NCBI GenBank assembly: GCA_032717465.1 | Contig: CM064669.1 | Location: 44,331,535 to 44,395,534, forward strand | Direction of reading: 5' to 3' | Source of the DNA: Coenobita brevimanus | Taxonomy: Eukaryota > Arthropoda > Malacostraca > Decapoda > Coenobitidae | DNA: 64,000 nucleotides | Shown: piece by piece, positions 45,302 to 55,850 of the stretch | How positions within the stretch are numbered: the first letter of the stretch is position 1 | Layout: every line of letters begins with the position of its first letter | The notes under the pieces: generated by a model | Told to the model about the DNA's origin: nothing | The model's database searches: none | What the model saw: the letters and a program-made list of their open reading frames with translations, nothing else | Translations under genes and position numbers: made by a program

Positions 45302-45974
45302 AGGAGTAAATGTAATAATGATGGTAAAACCATAAAACACCGACACAGTTTTAATAAAATGCCTATCGATCTACATGAATCCAGTGGCCGTGCTAATCAC
45401 CTGAAAACATTCCTAAAACATCTGTCATTTTTGTTGTTGGTAAGCTCTGTGATTAAATCAACATACGGTATGAAAAATGCATGTCAGCTGTTAGTACATT
45501 ATGGCCCTATTATTTTTTGCATACGTTGAATACATTTATAAACAATTTTTTCGTTACGGGACATTGTAAAATACTGTTGTTCAGTAGTCTCGTTCCTGTA
45601 GCTGGATCGTGTCATAATTGCGTGTGGTTCAGAGTGTTGTATTTTTATTGTGCGTACTAGTCGATACAAAACATGGTTACATAATTCCACCTGTTTGACA
45701 TTAACTTGGCTCTACCAGCAAACCTCCACAGCACAGCAGCAAACATTAGCCTGTTGTCGAACTTCATTACAAAAAATACCGAGACTGTGAACAACGAATT
45801 TGGAAACCCAGTGATGTGATCTTTGGAGCCCTACAAACTTTTCTTAATGTTCAAGAGTTTCATAATTGTTTGACTAAAAAGTTATTGATATAATTGTCCG
45901 CAGTAGTACGCTTCACTGCGGTTCTGAGAAACGTTTGTATAACTAGCCACTGGTTCCAACGCACTCCAGTTTGG
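45302..45974. other. Unassigned DNA
   Basis: No gene or repeat recognised. Confidence 0.4.
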
Positions 45975-46182
45975 TTAACCCCTTCAATACGATGACGTCT
46001 TATCCTGTTTTATTCTTGCTACTACCAGACGAGTTTTTCAGCAGAGGAAATCTGCATGTAGTAAAGGGGCTAATTATGGCTATATATATCTCCAGTTCGA
46101 AAACTCGTCTCTCAAGCTGAATAAAATCTTGTGGTAATAATATTAATAACATGATATGTACGTTATAAGATTGAAGGGTTAA
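45975..46182. mobile_element. MITE-1, best-preserved palindromic copy
   Basis: This 208-bp element starts TTAACCCCTTCAATACGATG and ends ATTGAAGGGTTAA. The two arms, about 63 bp each (left ends TTTTTCAGC, right begins GCTGAATAAAATC), pair at roughly 65 percent by eye. A central block carries GTAAAGGGGCTAATTATGG and CTCCAGTTCGAAAACTCG. TTAA at both tips is the target duplication expected for piggyBac-type DNA transposons. No coding capacity. Confidence 0.75.
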
Positions 46183-47780
46183 TTATTAAAAAGGTTGGGT
46201 AATGGGAAAACAGCAGGTTTTAATAAGGTTTTTGTAGTAATGTTTGATGCAGTGGGGAGAGTTCAGTGAACTTATGAAAATTAATCCTGAAAGCTTGTAT
46301 TAGTGTAGTTGGACGAGTACAGTTAAAAATGTGGTTGTACTCTGTTAAAGGTGACCGAAGTGAGAGCAGCATTTATCACGGAGCAAATGTTGAGAGAGTT
46401 GGAGGCTTGAGGAAGAACAGTGATGTAGAAGGTATTGCCGGTACTTGAATATCGGGTGAATGATAAACAAGGCAGTACATGAATTAGTAGGGGTTGTCTG
46501 GACCAAATAATTTCAGTATGGCAGAGTTTGGGGTAAGTGAACAAAATAGGTATGACAAATGTTCCGCAATATATATGTCGCAGTATTAACAGGGAGGGAC
46601 CGTGGGAGGTATTTAGTATGTTTGATGTGGTAGGAAAACTGCTGAATGTCGTCGAGAATTTTTGTGATGATAACGAATTATGTGTATGGGTAGGTGTTTC
46701 AGTGGTTCAGGGATGGTTAAACAAGTGTATAACGTTTCCCCCATGATTGTCCATTATAGACTGTATAGATAGATACGTAGATAGATTGACAGACAAATAG
46801 AGACAGACAGACAAATCGGTATATAGATAGATATAGAAAGATATTGCTGGTAGGATGGGATTGAGAAGGATCACCAGAAAGTCATTGGAAGTGATTAACT
46901 AGGCCATTACAATATATAATAGGTTTGATTATACCAGACATGGTTAGAGTAGACTGGGTCAGGTCTGGTAAGTTGGATCAGATCAGGTTAGATAAGTTCA
47001 GAGTGAAAATACCTGAAACTCTGAAATGAAGGATTGGTGTCACGGAGGACAGACAGTATTCAAACATTTCGTTTCCACAGCGCTCACTGTCACATATATT
47101 TGCAAATCATGCAGACGTCAACTGTGTAGGACTAATTTAATGGTGTGCGAAATATGTAGGCTCTTTAAATACCACCACTATGACCATTTGTTGCGACTTT
47201 CATGTACAATACCTGTCCATCATTCAGTGGCACTCGTGCATCTGGGAGTACCAAATAGGTTTGATATTTGGACCAGTGATTCCAGCGGTCAAAACAAAAA
47301 TTTTCAAGATGGGCTTCAAAAATCTTTCAAGATCAACCAAAATTTTTCAAGATAGAGAAGTAATGAAAATATATTAAATTATTTGTAATAATTGTATATA
47401 CTTTACACATCAAACAATGATCTTGGTTCTAATTGACATAAAAGGAAACTATTTTTTTTTTTTTTTTTTTTTTTTTGTAAAACAGGGTAAACTGATTCAA
47501 TTTTCTTACCGTACGATAATTGCATCAATGAGTAAATTTTGCTGTACACAAAGTAATAACTTACTTCCTTAATTCTTAACTGAAATCAATAGTAATACGT
47601 TAATTCATCCCTACCCTTGGTAAACCATTTGAAATTTTAAAAAACATTTTCCAAGTTATACCCTAAATAAAAGAATACGAGTTCTTTGGTAAAAAGAGGG
47701 CAGTCTAAATCATTTGAAACTAATAAATAAAACTAGTTGCTCTTAATATGTACGAAGTACTCATCCCAGACTCCCAGATT
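46183..47780. other. Unassigned DNA with GATA/GACA simple repeats
   Basis: No gene recognised. GATA/GACA-type repeats lie at 46765-46845, GGTTAG-like words at 46920-47000, and T23 at 47453-47475. Confidence 0.4.
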
Positions 47781-47783
47781 CAC

Positions 47784-48664
47784 AGCAGTTTTTCAGCAAC
47801 AACGCGGTCCCGATATACACTAAAATGATTTTACTGAATAGATAGAATTTGTGAAGCGTTAAGTTTTCGTACTTGCCGTGCGTCATATAAAATTGTAAAA
47901 TAACAAAAGAAAATTGTGAAAGTTGAGAGATGGGCAGAATGTGAGTGATGGGCTGTTGACGAGAGAGAGAGAGAGACAGGGAGAATGTTGTACTGTAGGA
48001 TAATAAGGGTGATGTATCATACATAAAGGATAAAGATGACAGCACAATCAGGAGACAGGATACGAAATTGTAAAGGGAAGAGAGAGAGAGAACTGATAGT
48101 ATGGAATGGGGAGAAGGGAAAAAGTGGAAGCTGGAAGAAGGGAAGGGGAGAAAATGAGAAAAGGGGAGGAATGGGGGAGAAGTAGGAGAAATGAATGGGG
48201 AGGAAGATCGGTTGAAAAAATAAGGAAGAGGAAGAACGAAAGATGAAAACAGATTAATGAGGGAGAAAGGTCGAAGAGAAGAGAGGAGGGAACTAGATAG
48301 GGCGGGGAGTAGAGAGGCAAGAGTAAGACTAGAAGAAGATTATTGAGGAAGGGGGAAGGGAAATAATAAGAGGGGGATTACAGAAGCATGGAGGGAGAGG
48401 AGGGAGAAACAAATATATCTCGAGAGTAAGGAAAGAAATAAAGATAAGTAAATAAGAAGAGAGAAAAGATGGCAGATAAGTAGTAAGGGAGAAAGCAACG
48501 TATACGACAGACAAAGAGGAGAAATAAGGAAAATACAAAGTAAGACATATCAGGAAGTACAAAAAAACTGCGAAGACTAAAGGAGAGAGGAGGTAAGGGT
48601 AAAATTAACGATGTTTATATCTGTCTGTGTCTGTCTGTATCTATCTGTCTATCTGTATACTGTA

Positions 48665-48716
<52 letters not shown>

Positions 48717-48961
48717 TCAGATAAGGTGGTCGGTTTGTACTTATATCGAGATTACAAGCCTGTGCCAGGTATTCTAGTGTACTGTATATATCAAAGGGCA
48801 TTGAATAGGAAGCCAGTATATGAGATAGACAGAAAGGTAGATGAATAGATAAATTGATTGGTAGGTAGTTAAACTGTCAATAGAAAAATATAACAGGAAT
48901 AAACGCTATTCCCATACTGAGGTACAACAGCGGCAGAGCTGCCAAGAAATTCCGGTGAAAG

Positions 48962-48999
<38 letters not shown>

Positions 49000-49315
49000 C
49001 TGCAGAGGAGGAGGGGAGGGGAGGAAAAAAAAAAAAAAGTTGTCTGGAGAAATGGAGGATGAGATGGAGGAAGAGACGGTGAGACAAATGGTGAGGAGGA
49101 AGAGAGAAGAGATAAAGGAGGAGGAGGAGGAAGAGGAGAGACAAGGAGAGAAAGTGGAACAATTCGAATTCAGACAAGGAAAGGTAAAAGGGCGACAAGC
49201 TGATAAGGGTAACGTGAACAGACACAGTGGGTGAGGAGTGACGAATATGAGTGTTCGACAGCTGGGTGTGACAGGGTATTCCCTTCCTGTATTGCTGCGA
49301 GTGGGTTTGCAGGAC
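47784..49315. repeat. Dispersed long repeat R1, copy 2, unsplit
   Basis: It aligns end to end with 12008-12895 plus 17402-18025, with the L-B element absent. It contains (AG) at 47961, a purine tract at 48050-48600, a (GT)n array at 48666-48710 where the other copy holds L-B, and (GA)n at 48963-48998. It serves as an empty-site reference for the L-B insertion. Confidence 0.8.
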
Positions 49316-49359
49316 TTTTTGTTGTTGAAAAGGTTATTGAATCTGTTTAGCACCTCAGA

Positions 49360-49430
49360 CTCGAGAAATCTCTCCAAATCAGAATAAAGTCGTCATGTGG
49401 TAGCAAGAATATAACAGAAGCCATTACAGT
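49360..49430. mobile_element. MITE-1 relic
   Basis: TCTCCAAATCAGAATAAAGT with GTCATGTGGTAGCAAGAAT recalls the right arm of the family. Confidence 0.4.
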
Positions 49431-49724
49431 GTAGGAGGTGAACATTCCGGAACCTGAGAATTGAACTCCGTTAAAAAAGGAAGAAAAAAGTTGCCACCGA
49501 GATTTAAAGCCGTTTGATGCAAATTTTATCGAGGCCGTCATCTCAGACAAGAGACGTAGCCAATTTCGCGCGTAATTATTGTAGATTTCCAGATTAGCAA
49601 ATTCCCCATCCCGCTGCCGAACACGCCGTAAAAAATGTGTTGCCTGAGAGATTTAACACCGCTTCTTGTAAGTCTTTTCTTTAATCAGAATAATCTTGAA
49701 TCTTGCACTGCTATAATTTCCCAC

Positions 49725-50060
49725 ACCTGAAGGAAGTTTTGATTATTTCACTGCAACGATTTCTCATAAATGAAGAAATAGTTTTGATTTTTTTCACTGT
49801 TTGGATTTGTAATGAATGAAGACATACTTTTGATTCTTTCACTGCTTGAATTTCTCATAACTGAAGAAATAGTTTGATGCTTTCACCACCAGGATCTCCC
49901 ACAGCTGAAGAAAATCGCTGTCAGTCAGAATGAAAAACCATGGCAACGAAAGGGTTACATCTCTGTCAGGGTAGAGTTCTTCCTCATCGCAATAAAATTA
50001 TTCTTTGTCAATCTCAGTGAAACAGCAAAATGTATCCATGGCAACGAAAGGTTTACCTTT
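49725..50060. repeat. Tandem repeat of about 58 bp joined to MITE-1 words
   Basis: Four units contain TTTTGATTCTTTCACTGC and TCTCATAACTGAAGAAATAG. The last leads into AAAATCGCTGTCAGTCAG and GGCAACGAAAGGGTTAC, the latter repeated at 50040-50056. Confidence 0.7.
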
Positions 50061-50885
50061 TTGTCATGCAGGCTCTTGCCAATGATACCGAGTAATCCGG
50101 CGTTGTCTAGAATACACCATAGTATTAGCGACCTTATGCCCTACACAGGGTTTCTGCATAGAACTTCGGCCCTGATTCACGGACAAATTATTTGTTACCC
50201 TACGACGTCAGGGAAGGAAGAATATTGGTTCTTGTTATGTCTGTTCTTGCTAAAAAGAAAAAACAATTCTTACTTAGCAGAGGAATAATAACGTATTTTT
50301 AGTACCGGTAGACGGATCAGTTCAGGGATCACCACCTGCGAGGGAGTGGCGATGCCCGATCTTGTGTTGTGCTGGACTTCCTCTTTGTCAGAATTCAAGG
50401 CTGATAATTGGAATACTTCATTTCTTCCTCACCTCGTACTTTTTTTTAATGTAGTCGATTCTGAGCATAGATTAGGCAACCCGTTCCCAGTAGCTCTTGT
50501 GGGGCTGCGGTGGCAGCATGCACCTTATTTCACTTAACATTTTCAGCACGGTAATATTTTAATTATTCTGGCATTTCAATGGCAGTTGTATTCAGCTTAT
50601 GGGAGAAGTAAGAGTGAAAACTCAAAAATATCGATTAAGGTCTGGAGTTCGGTGAACATTTTTTATTTTATTGATGCCACCACCAAACCATTTCATTCAG
50701 TGGTGAGGGATCTCTCGTAATGAATTATTATGGATTCGAATCACTTAACCATCCGTTCCCTGTGGCACAGCAGTCCAATTGGCCGAAAGTGGCGCCAAAG
50801 GACTTCACATATCACAGTTTGGGGGCGTCTGTTACTTTGCCACAGAGCCACCACCACTTTCCTATGATCTTTATGATCAGATAAA
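50061..50885. other. Unassigned DNA
   Basis: No gene recognised. Confidence 0.4.
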
Positions 50886-50889
50886 GTAT

Positions 50890-51078
50890 TTAACCCATTA
50901 GTGCCCAGGGTTGCTGTGCGAGGGATTCTGCTGGAAGGGTACTGAGCGTACCGCCTTCCGCCTATCGGCTCGTGGTTGGGAAGCTCATAGGTCCGTGCGC
51001 TGGGGTTCCCACCATTATTAACTTTTGAAAATGCCCAGCCTCGACCTTTGTTTAGGAGACTTGGCACAAATGGGTTAA
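50890..51078. mobile_element. MITE-2, complete copy
   Basis: The 189-bp element has 16-bp terminal inverted repeats: left TTAACCCATTAGTGCC, right reverse complement TTAACCCATTTGTGCC (15 of 16 match). TTAA lies at both tips. A half copy is at 45205-45301. No coding capacity. The TTAA ends suggest piggyBac-type mobilisation. Confidence 0.75.
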
Positions 51079-51121
51079 GAGCAGGTGTGAGCACACCATG
51101 ACGGAGTAAGTGGGGGGTGGG

Positions 51122-51256
51122 AGGAGTTGGTTTGCCAATGAATGATGATGTTGGAGAGGAATGAGAGTTATAACGGCATTAAGTCGGGGGTGAGGGGAGT
51201 TGGTTTGCCAATGAATGATGATGATGGAGAGGAATGAGAGTTATAACGGCATTAAC
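51122..51256. repeat. 74-bp tandem duplication
   Basis: Two adjacent near-identical units contain GGAGTTGGTTTGCCAATGAA and GAGTTATAACGGCATTAA. Confidence 0.9.
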
Positions 51257-51449
51257 ATACTGAATGCGATGGCTTTTTTTTTTTTTTTTTTTCCAACATC
51301 CAGACGACTTTTTTGTTTTCTTTTCAGGATGAATCCTATATATCCAACATTAACCGCTTCATAGCGAGAGTTTGCCCTTTGATGAATAAATTCGTTCGGT
51401 GGTACCAAGAATGAGATATATAAACACGTCACAGGATTGAAGGGGTTAA
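51252..51449. mobile_element. MITE-1, long copy with both TTAA ends
   Basis: It starts TTAACATACTGAATGCGATG and ends GGATTGAAGGGGTTAA (198 bp). The left arm has a T20 insertion; the right arm holds GATGAATAAATTCGTTCGG. Confidence 0.7.
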
Positions 51450-52079
51450 CTCGGTGCGTATAAATGTCGATGGTGTGAAAATGGTTCATGTTGTATATGC
51501 ACTGTGTGATGACAGGCGTGTAGAAGGGAGGGAGAGGTTTAAAATCTTACCGAGAAGTGTTACAAAATGAGTTACAGTGTTTGGGATACTGTGTGAAATT
51601 AAAATGTTGAGGATGGCTGTTCAGTAATTATTATATGTGAGACTTGAAACAACAGAGGCAAAGGACGGGTTTTAGGATCAACTGAAGAGTAATAGATGGA
51701 GTTATATAGTGTTTGTGATGGATAGTCTGAAAGAAGAAGATATTCATTAGCTATTAAGAGGCCATTCATTTTCTTTTTCTCATTTTCAGGAGGTGAGTAA
51801 CTCGGTGTGCCTCGCTTTCGAAGCAAATGTAAGTACCGAGTAGGCTTCATAAATTTCGTTATCCCACATTTTATAATGCTTGTATACTCTTCAGGGTCAA
51901 GAGACTCATTATTATTATTATTATTATTTTTGGATATTTCACAATATTTTTGACCTTGTCAGTCTTTAGACGTCTGCTCGAATTTATTTATTACTAGAAC
52001 AAACTGAGAAAAGACGTCATCGGGCTGATGGAGTTCATAATAATGTAACAGAACCTTGGAGGCGGCAGGAAAAGGAAAC

Positions 52080-52316
52080 ACCGATAGGGACAAGAAAACC
52101 CGAGCGTAAAAGTTGAGGAGAAAATCCGAGAGGCTGAGAGAACCCGAGAGGCGAAAATAAAACAGAGGGTGAAAGTGTGGGAAGGGGATGAGGAAAACTG
52201 AGAACACAAGTTTATAATGAGGATACCCTTGGTGTGTGTCAGGGTATGGGGGGGGGGGGAAGAGATTGGAGGGAGAAGGGGCAGGAAAAAAAGATAGAAG
52301 AGAGGGTAGGTTGAGA

Positions 52317-52366
<50 letters not shown>

Positions 52367-53451
52367 GTTAACAGAGAAGAGGTGGACATGATTATAATAA
52401 CTACGCCTCTGACATCGCTACTCATAAAAAGGAGAGAGCAAGAAAGGAAGAGACAAAATAGAAAGGTAGGAAGAAAAAGAGAAAAACAAAGGACTAAACG
52501 AATGAGAACACCAGACATGAGGACGTGAGTGGAAGACAGGTGAAGCAGGTAAAGAGGCGGGGGCGAAGGCAGGAAGGAGTGAAGGCAAAGGGAACGATAA
52601 AAAGGAGGAAGAGATCGATAGAAGGGCAGACGAAGAGGATAAGAGGGAATAGGAGGATAAGGAGAGGATGATAATGGGAAGAATAAAACTGATGAAAAAG
52701 AGAAAGTAAACAGATACAGAAGAGGAGACTAAAGGAAAAGCATAGAGAGAAACAGGCGGAAGAGGAGAGCAAAAATGAAAGAGGAAATAGAGAAGAATAA
52801 GAAGCTGGAAGAGGGCATCAGATAGGAGAAGGGAAGAGAGGGTATGTGGACGAGGAGAGGAAGAAGGTAGGAAACAGATGGTAGGGAAGATAGTAGGTAT
52901 AATTTTAAAAAAATGAGAAGGAAGGTATGTGCAAATGTGGGAGGGGACCAGAGGGAAGAGACGATGGGAACATACGAAGGAGAAGAGAGGAAGGAAGATA
53001 GAAGACGTTGGGAACAAAAGAAGGATGAGGAGAAGAAAGGCAGATGAGAAAACGAGGAGAGTAGTGAAGGGAAAGAACAGGTTGAGAAACGAGACGACAG
53101 AAGGCCACAAAAAAAAAAAAAAGTGGGAAAAGAAACGAAACAGTAGGAATTGAGAGGAAAAGGAAGGGAAAAGAGGAAGAAGGAGGGAAAAAGAAGACAG
53201 GAGGAGGAGAAGAGAAGACGGAAGGAATTAAAAAAGAGGGGAAAAGAATATACAACAGGAGGAAAAAAAGAGGATAGGAGGAGGAAAAAAGGGATGTAAA
53301 GAAGAAAAAGGAACAAATGGAAGACCTGACATAGGAGATTGAGAAGACAGGACATGCAGATATAATAGGTTGACGACCAAACAAAAGAGGACATTATGAG
53401 GTGGCATGAGGGAAGAGATGACTGGAGCATAAAGTATAGACGGAACAGGAG

Positions 53452-53490
<39 letters not shown>
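52080..53490. repeat. Purine-rich tract including R2 copy 2
   Basis: 52087-52230 is the second R2 copy. (GA)n occurs at 52315-52362 and 53454-53491. The stretch between is about 1.1 kb of nearly pure A/G on the + strand. The long minus-strand frames (up to 285 codons of Ser/Phe/Leu/Pro) are compositional artefacts. Confidence 0.75.
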
Positions 53491-53494
<4 letters not shown>

Positions 53495-53644
53495 TTCCTT
53501 CCATTGCTACAGTATAAACTTTCACACGTGTATATAAAACGGCTAAATTCTTCGCTCTGTTGATAAGTTACTGAGGTAATAACCATTTATGTTGGGCAGT
53601 TTTGAAGAAGAATGATTTTATAGCTTCTTAGTAGAGCATTCCCA

Positions 53645-53647
<3 letters not shown>

Positions 53648-53708
<61 letters not shown>

Positions 53709-53736
53709 CTCCTCCTCCTCCTCCTCCTCCTCCTCC
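53648..53736. repeat. (CT)n-(CCT)n microsatellite at the left edge of L-C
   Basis: About 28 CT units, then about 10 CCT units, joined directly to the first alpha module of the L-C element. Confidence 0.95.
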
Positions 53737-53896
53737 AGGGGTCACTGCTTCAGGATGAAACTTGTGTACTTGTCCCATATGGGAGAGTTCCCTGTCTCAG
53801 TGGAGTGAACGGAGCTAGGGCCTGATTGGCTGCTGCCTACCTTAAAAGCGCCAGGCAAGGCTGCCGCACCACCCCTAAACATCCACACTGTGCAGT

Positions 53897-54798
53897 CCCC
53901 TCGTGTCTACAGGACACCCCGTAAACTTAACATAGCATCACGTCACGTCATTATACGTTTTTCGATTTACCCAAAGCAAGTGAGGTAATATACAGTAAGC
54001 ACAGATTAGGATCTGCACAGATAACCCTGAGTTAACGGTCACTACTTTTACTTTCGACCTGTGATGGGATGTGGATCACTGAGGGTCCCTGTTAGTCAAG
54101 TGACCATCATCGGGATTTTTTTTAATGTACTAGGGGTCACTGCTTCAGGATGAAACTTGTGTACTGTCCCACATGGGAGAGTTCCTTGTCTCAGTGGAGT
54201 GAACGGAGCTATTGCCTGATTGACTGCTGCCTACCTAAAAAGCGCCAGGGAAGGTTGCCGCACCACCCCTAAACATCCACTCTGTGCATTGCACATCCAC
54301 ACTGTGCACTGTGCAGTCCCCTTTTATCTAAGACACCCGTCCTATATAGTTTTCAATCCCCCCAGTGCAAAGAAAGCAATATAAGCACAGATTAGGATCT
54401 GCACAGATAACCCTGAGTTAACGGTCACTACTCTTACTTTCGACCTGTGATGGGCTGTGGATCACTGAGGGTCCCTGTTAGTCGAGTGACCACCATCGGG
54501 ATTTTTTTTAATGTACCAGGGGTCACTGCTTCAGGATGAAACTTGTGTACTGGTCCCACATGGGAGAATTCCTTGTCTCAGTGGAGCAAACGGAGCTAGG
54601 GCCTGATTGACTGCTGCCTACCTTAAAAGCGCCAGGCAAGGCTGCCGCACCACCCCTAAACATCCACACTGTGCAGTGTGTAGCTTCCACATTATGGCCA
54701 CAGACTTCCCATTAACTCAATGTAACCGGTTTATAATGTCATGCCGTAACTATTATTTTATTTGTTTACTTTCTCCTTCAGGTTACTCTATCGGGTAG
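53897..54798 (+). repeat. Left 902-bp direct repeat of L-C
   Basis: The module order is beta, alpha-beta, alpha, then a segment ending TTCAGGTTACTCTATCGGGT. It matches 59716-60617 closely, except for a more diverged first 110 bp. A pyrimidine tract followed by TTCAG precedes the last 18 bp and could be a splice acceptor. Confidence 0.85.
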
Positions 54799-54991
54799 TG
54801 TATTTACCTACCAGCTCTCTTTGTTTTTGTTCCCACTATCATCCTTGTACGTCTTACTTTAAAGTCTAACGTAACAAATACTAACTAAGTTGCTTGCTAG
54901 TTTAGTGCAAGTGAATAGCATTGTCTTCTGTATAGAGTAACAACTGTGTGATTGATGTTACACCAGTGAAATAGTTTTTGCGCTACAAACC

Positions 54992-55822
54992 GTTGTCCAC
55001 TGAGTGAAGCTAGGTGTTTATTTTGATTTCTCCCCAACATTCCATTGTTATTTTCTTTTTTCCTTTTTCTCCCAGTGAATCAGTTTATGGTGTACTTCCA
55101 CAATACATGGTAAGCTAGATCATACCATAGCAAGTAGATTTTCTTTTCATTTTACACAGTTCATGGTAAGTTAGGTTGTACCATAGGAAGCAGATTTTCT
55201 ACTCTTTTTACACTGGTAAAAGAATTCATGTAGGTTGGCTTGTGCTACAGCAGGTGGATTTTCTATTCTTTTTATACTGTTAAAGAAAGATAGTATACAA
55301 AAAGCAAGTGAATCTCCCTAGAAATTCAATTTTTCATTTATAGAGTAAATTGTCCATTTTTAACAACATCCCTTAACCAGTTGTATATTATTTTTATTTT
55401 CAGTTGTTCACTGAGAGAAGCTAGGTTTTTATTTTGATTTTTTCCCCAACATTCCATGGTTATTTTATTTTTTATTTTTTTTTCCTTTTTCTCCAGTGAA
55501 TCAGTGTATGGTGTATTTCCACAATTCATGGTAAGCTAGATCATACCCTAGCAAGTAGATTCCCTTTTCATTTTACACAGTTCATGTTAAGGTAGGTTGT
55601 ACCATAGCAAGCAGATTTTCTGTTCTTTTTACACTGGTAAAAGAATCCATGTAGGTTGGATTGTGCCATAACAGGTAGATTTTCTATTCTTTTTATACTG
55701 GTAAAGGAAGATAATATATAAAAAGTAAGTGAATCTCCCTAGAAATACAATATCTCATATATAGAGTAAATTGACCATTTGTAACAACATCCATTAACCA
55801 GTTGTATACTATTTTTTATTTG
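54992..55822 (+). repeat. Tandem duplication in the L-C 5' UTR
   Basis: Copy 1 (54992-55402) and copy 2 (55403-55822) share GTTG(T/C)CACTGAG, CCCCAACATTCCAT, ATGGTAAGCTAGATCATACC, ACATCC-TTAACCAGTTGTAT and everything between, with a few differences. Each copy contains three sub-repeats of about 60-70 bp built on CATGGTAAG-TAG-T(T/C)-TACCATAG-AAG and a TTTTACAC end. Tandem 5' UTR monomers often carry promoter activity in LINEs; that role here is inference. Confidence 0.85.
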
Positions 55823-55850
55823 TGTGGGATTGTGGAAATATTGCTGCAAA

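Noticed and set aside
52418..53586. Long minus-strand open frames (up to 285 codons)
   Set aside because: They are the complement of purine-rich low-complexity DNA; the Ser/Phe/Leu/Pro composition and overlapping frames indicate no gene.
54607..54798. 63-residue frame repeated at 60426-60617
   Set aside because: Conserved only because both lie in the L-C direct repeats; no ATG start and no domain.
54780..54798. Splice acceptor in the L-C 5' UTR (pyrimidine tract plus TTCAG)
   Set aside because: Plausible by sequence, but no matching donor or spliced copy could be shown; left as a note only.
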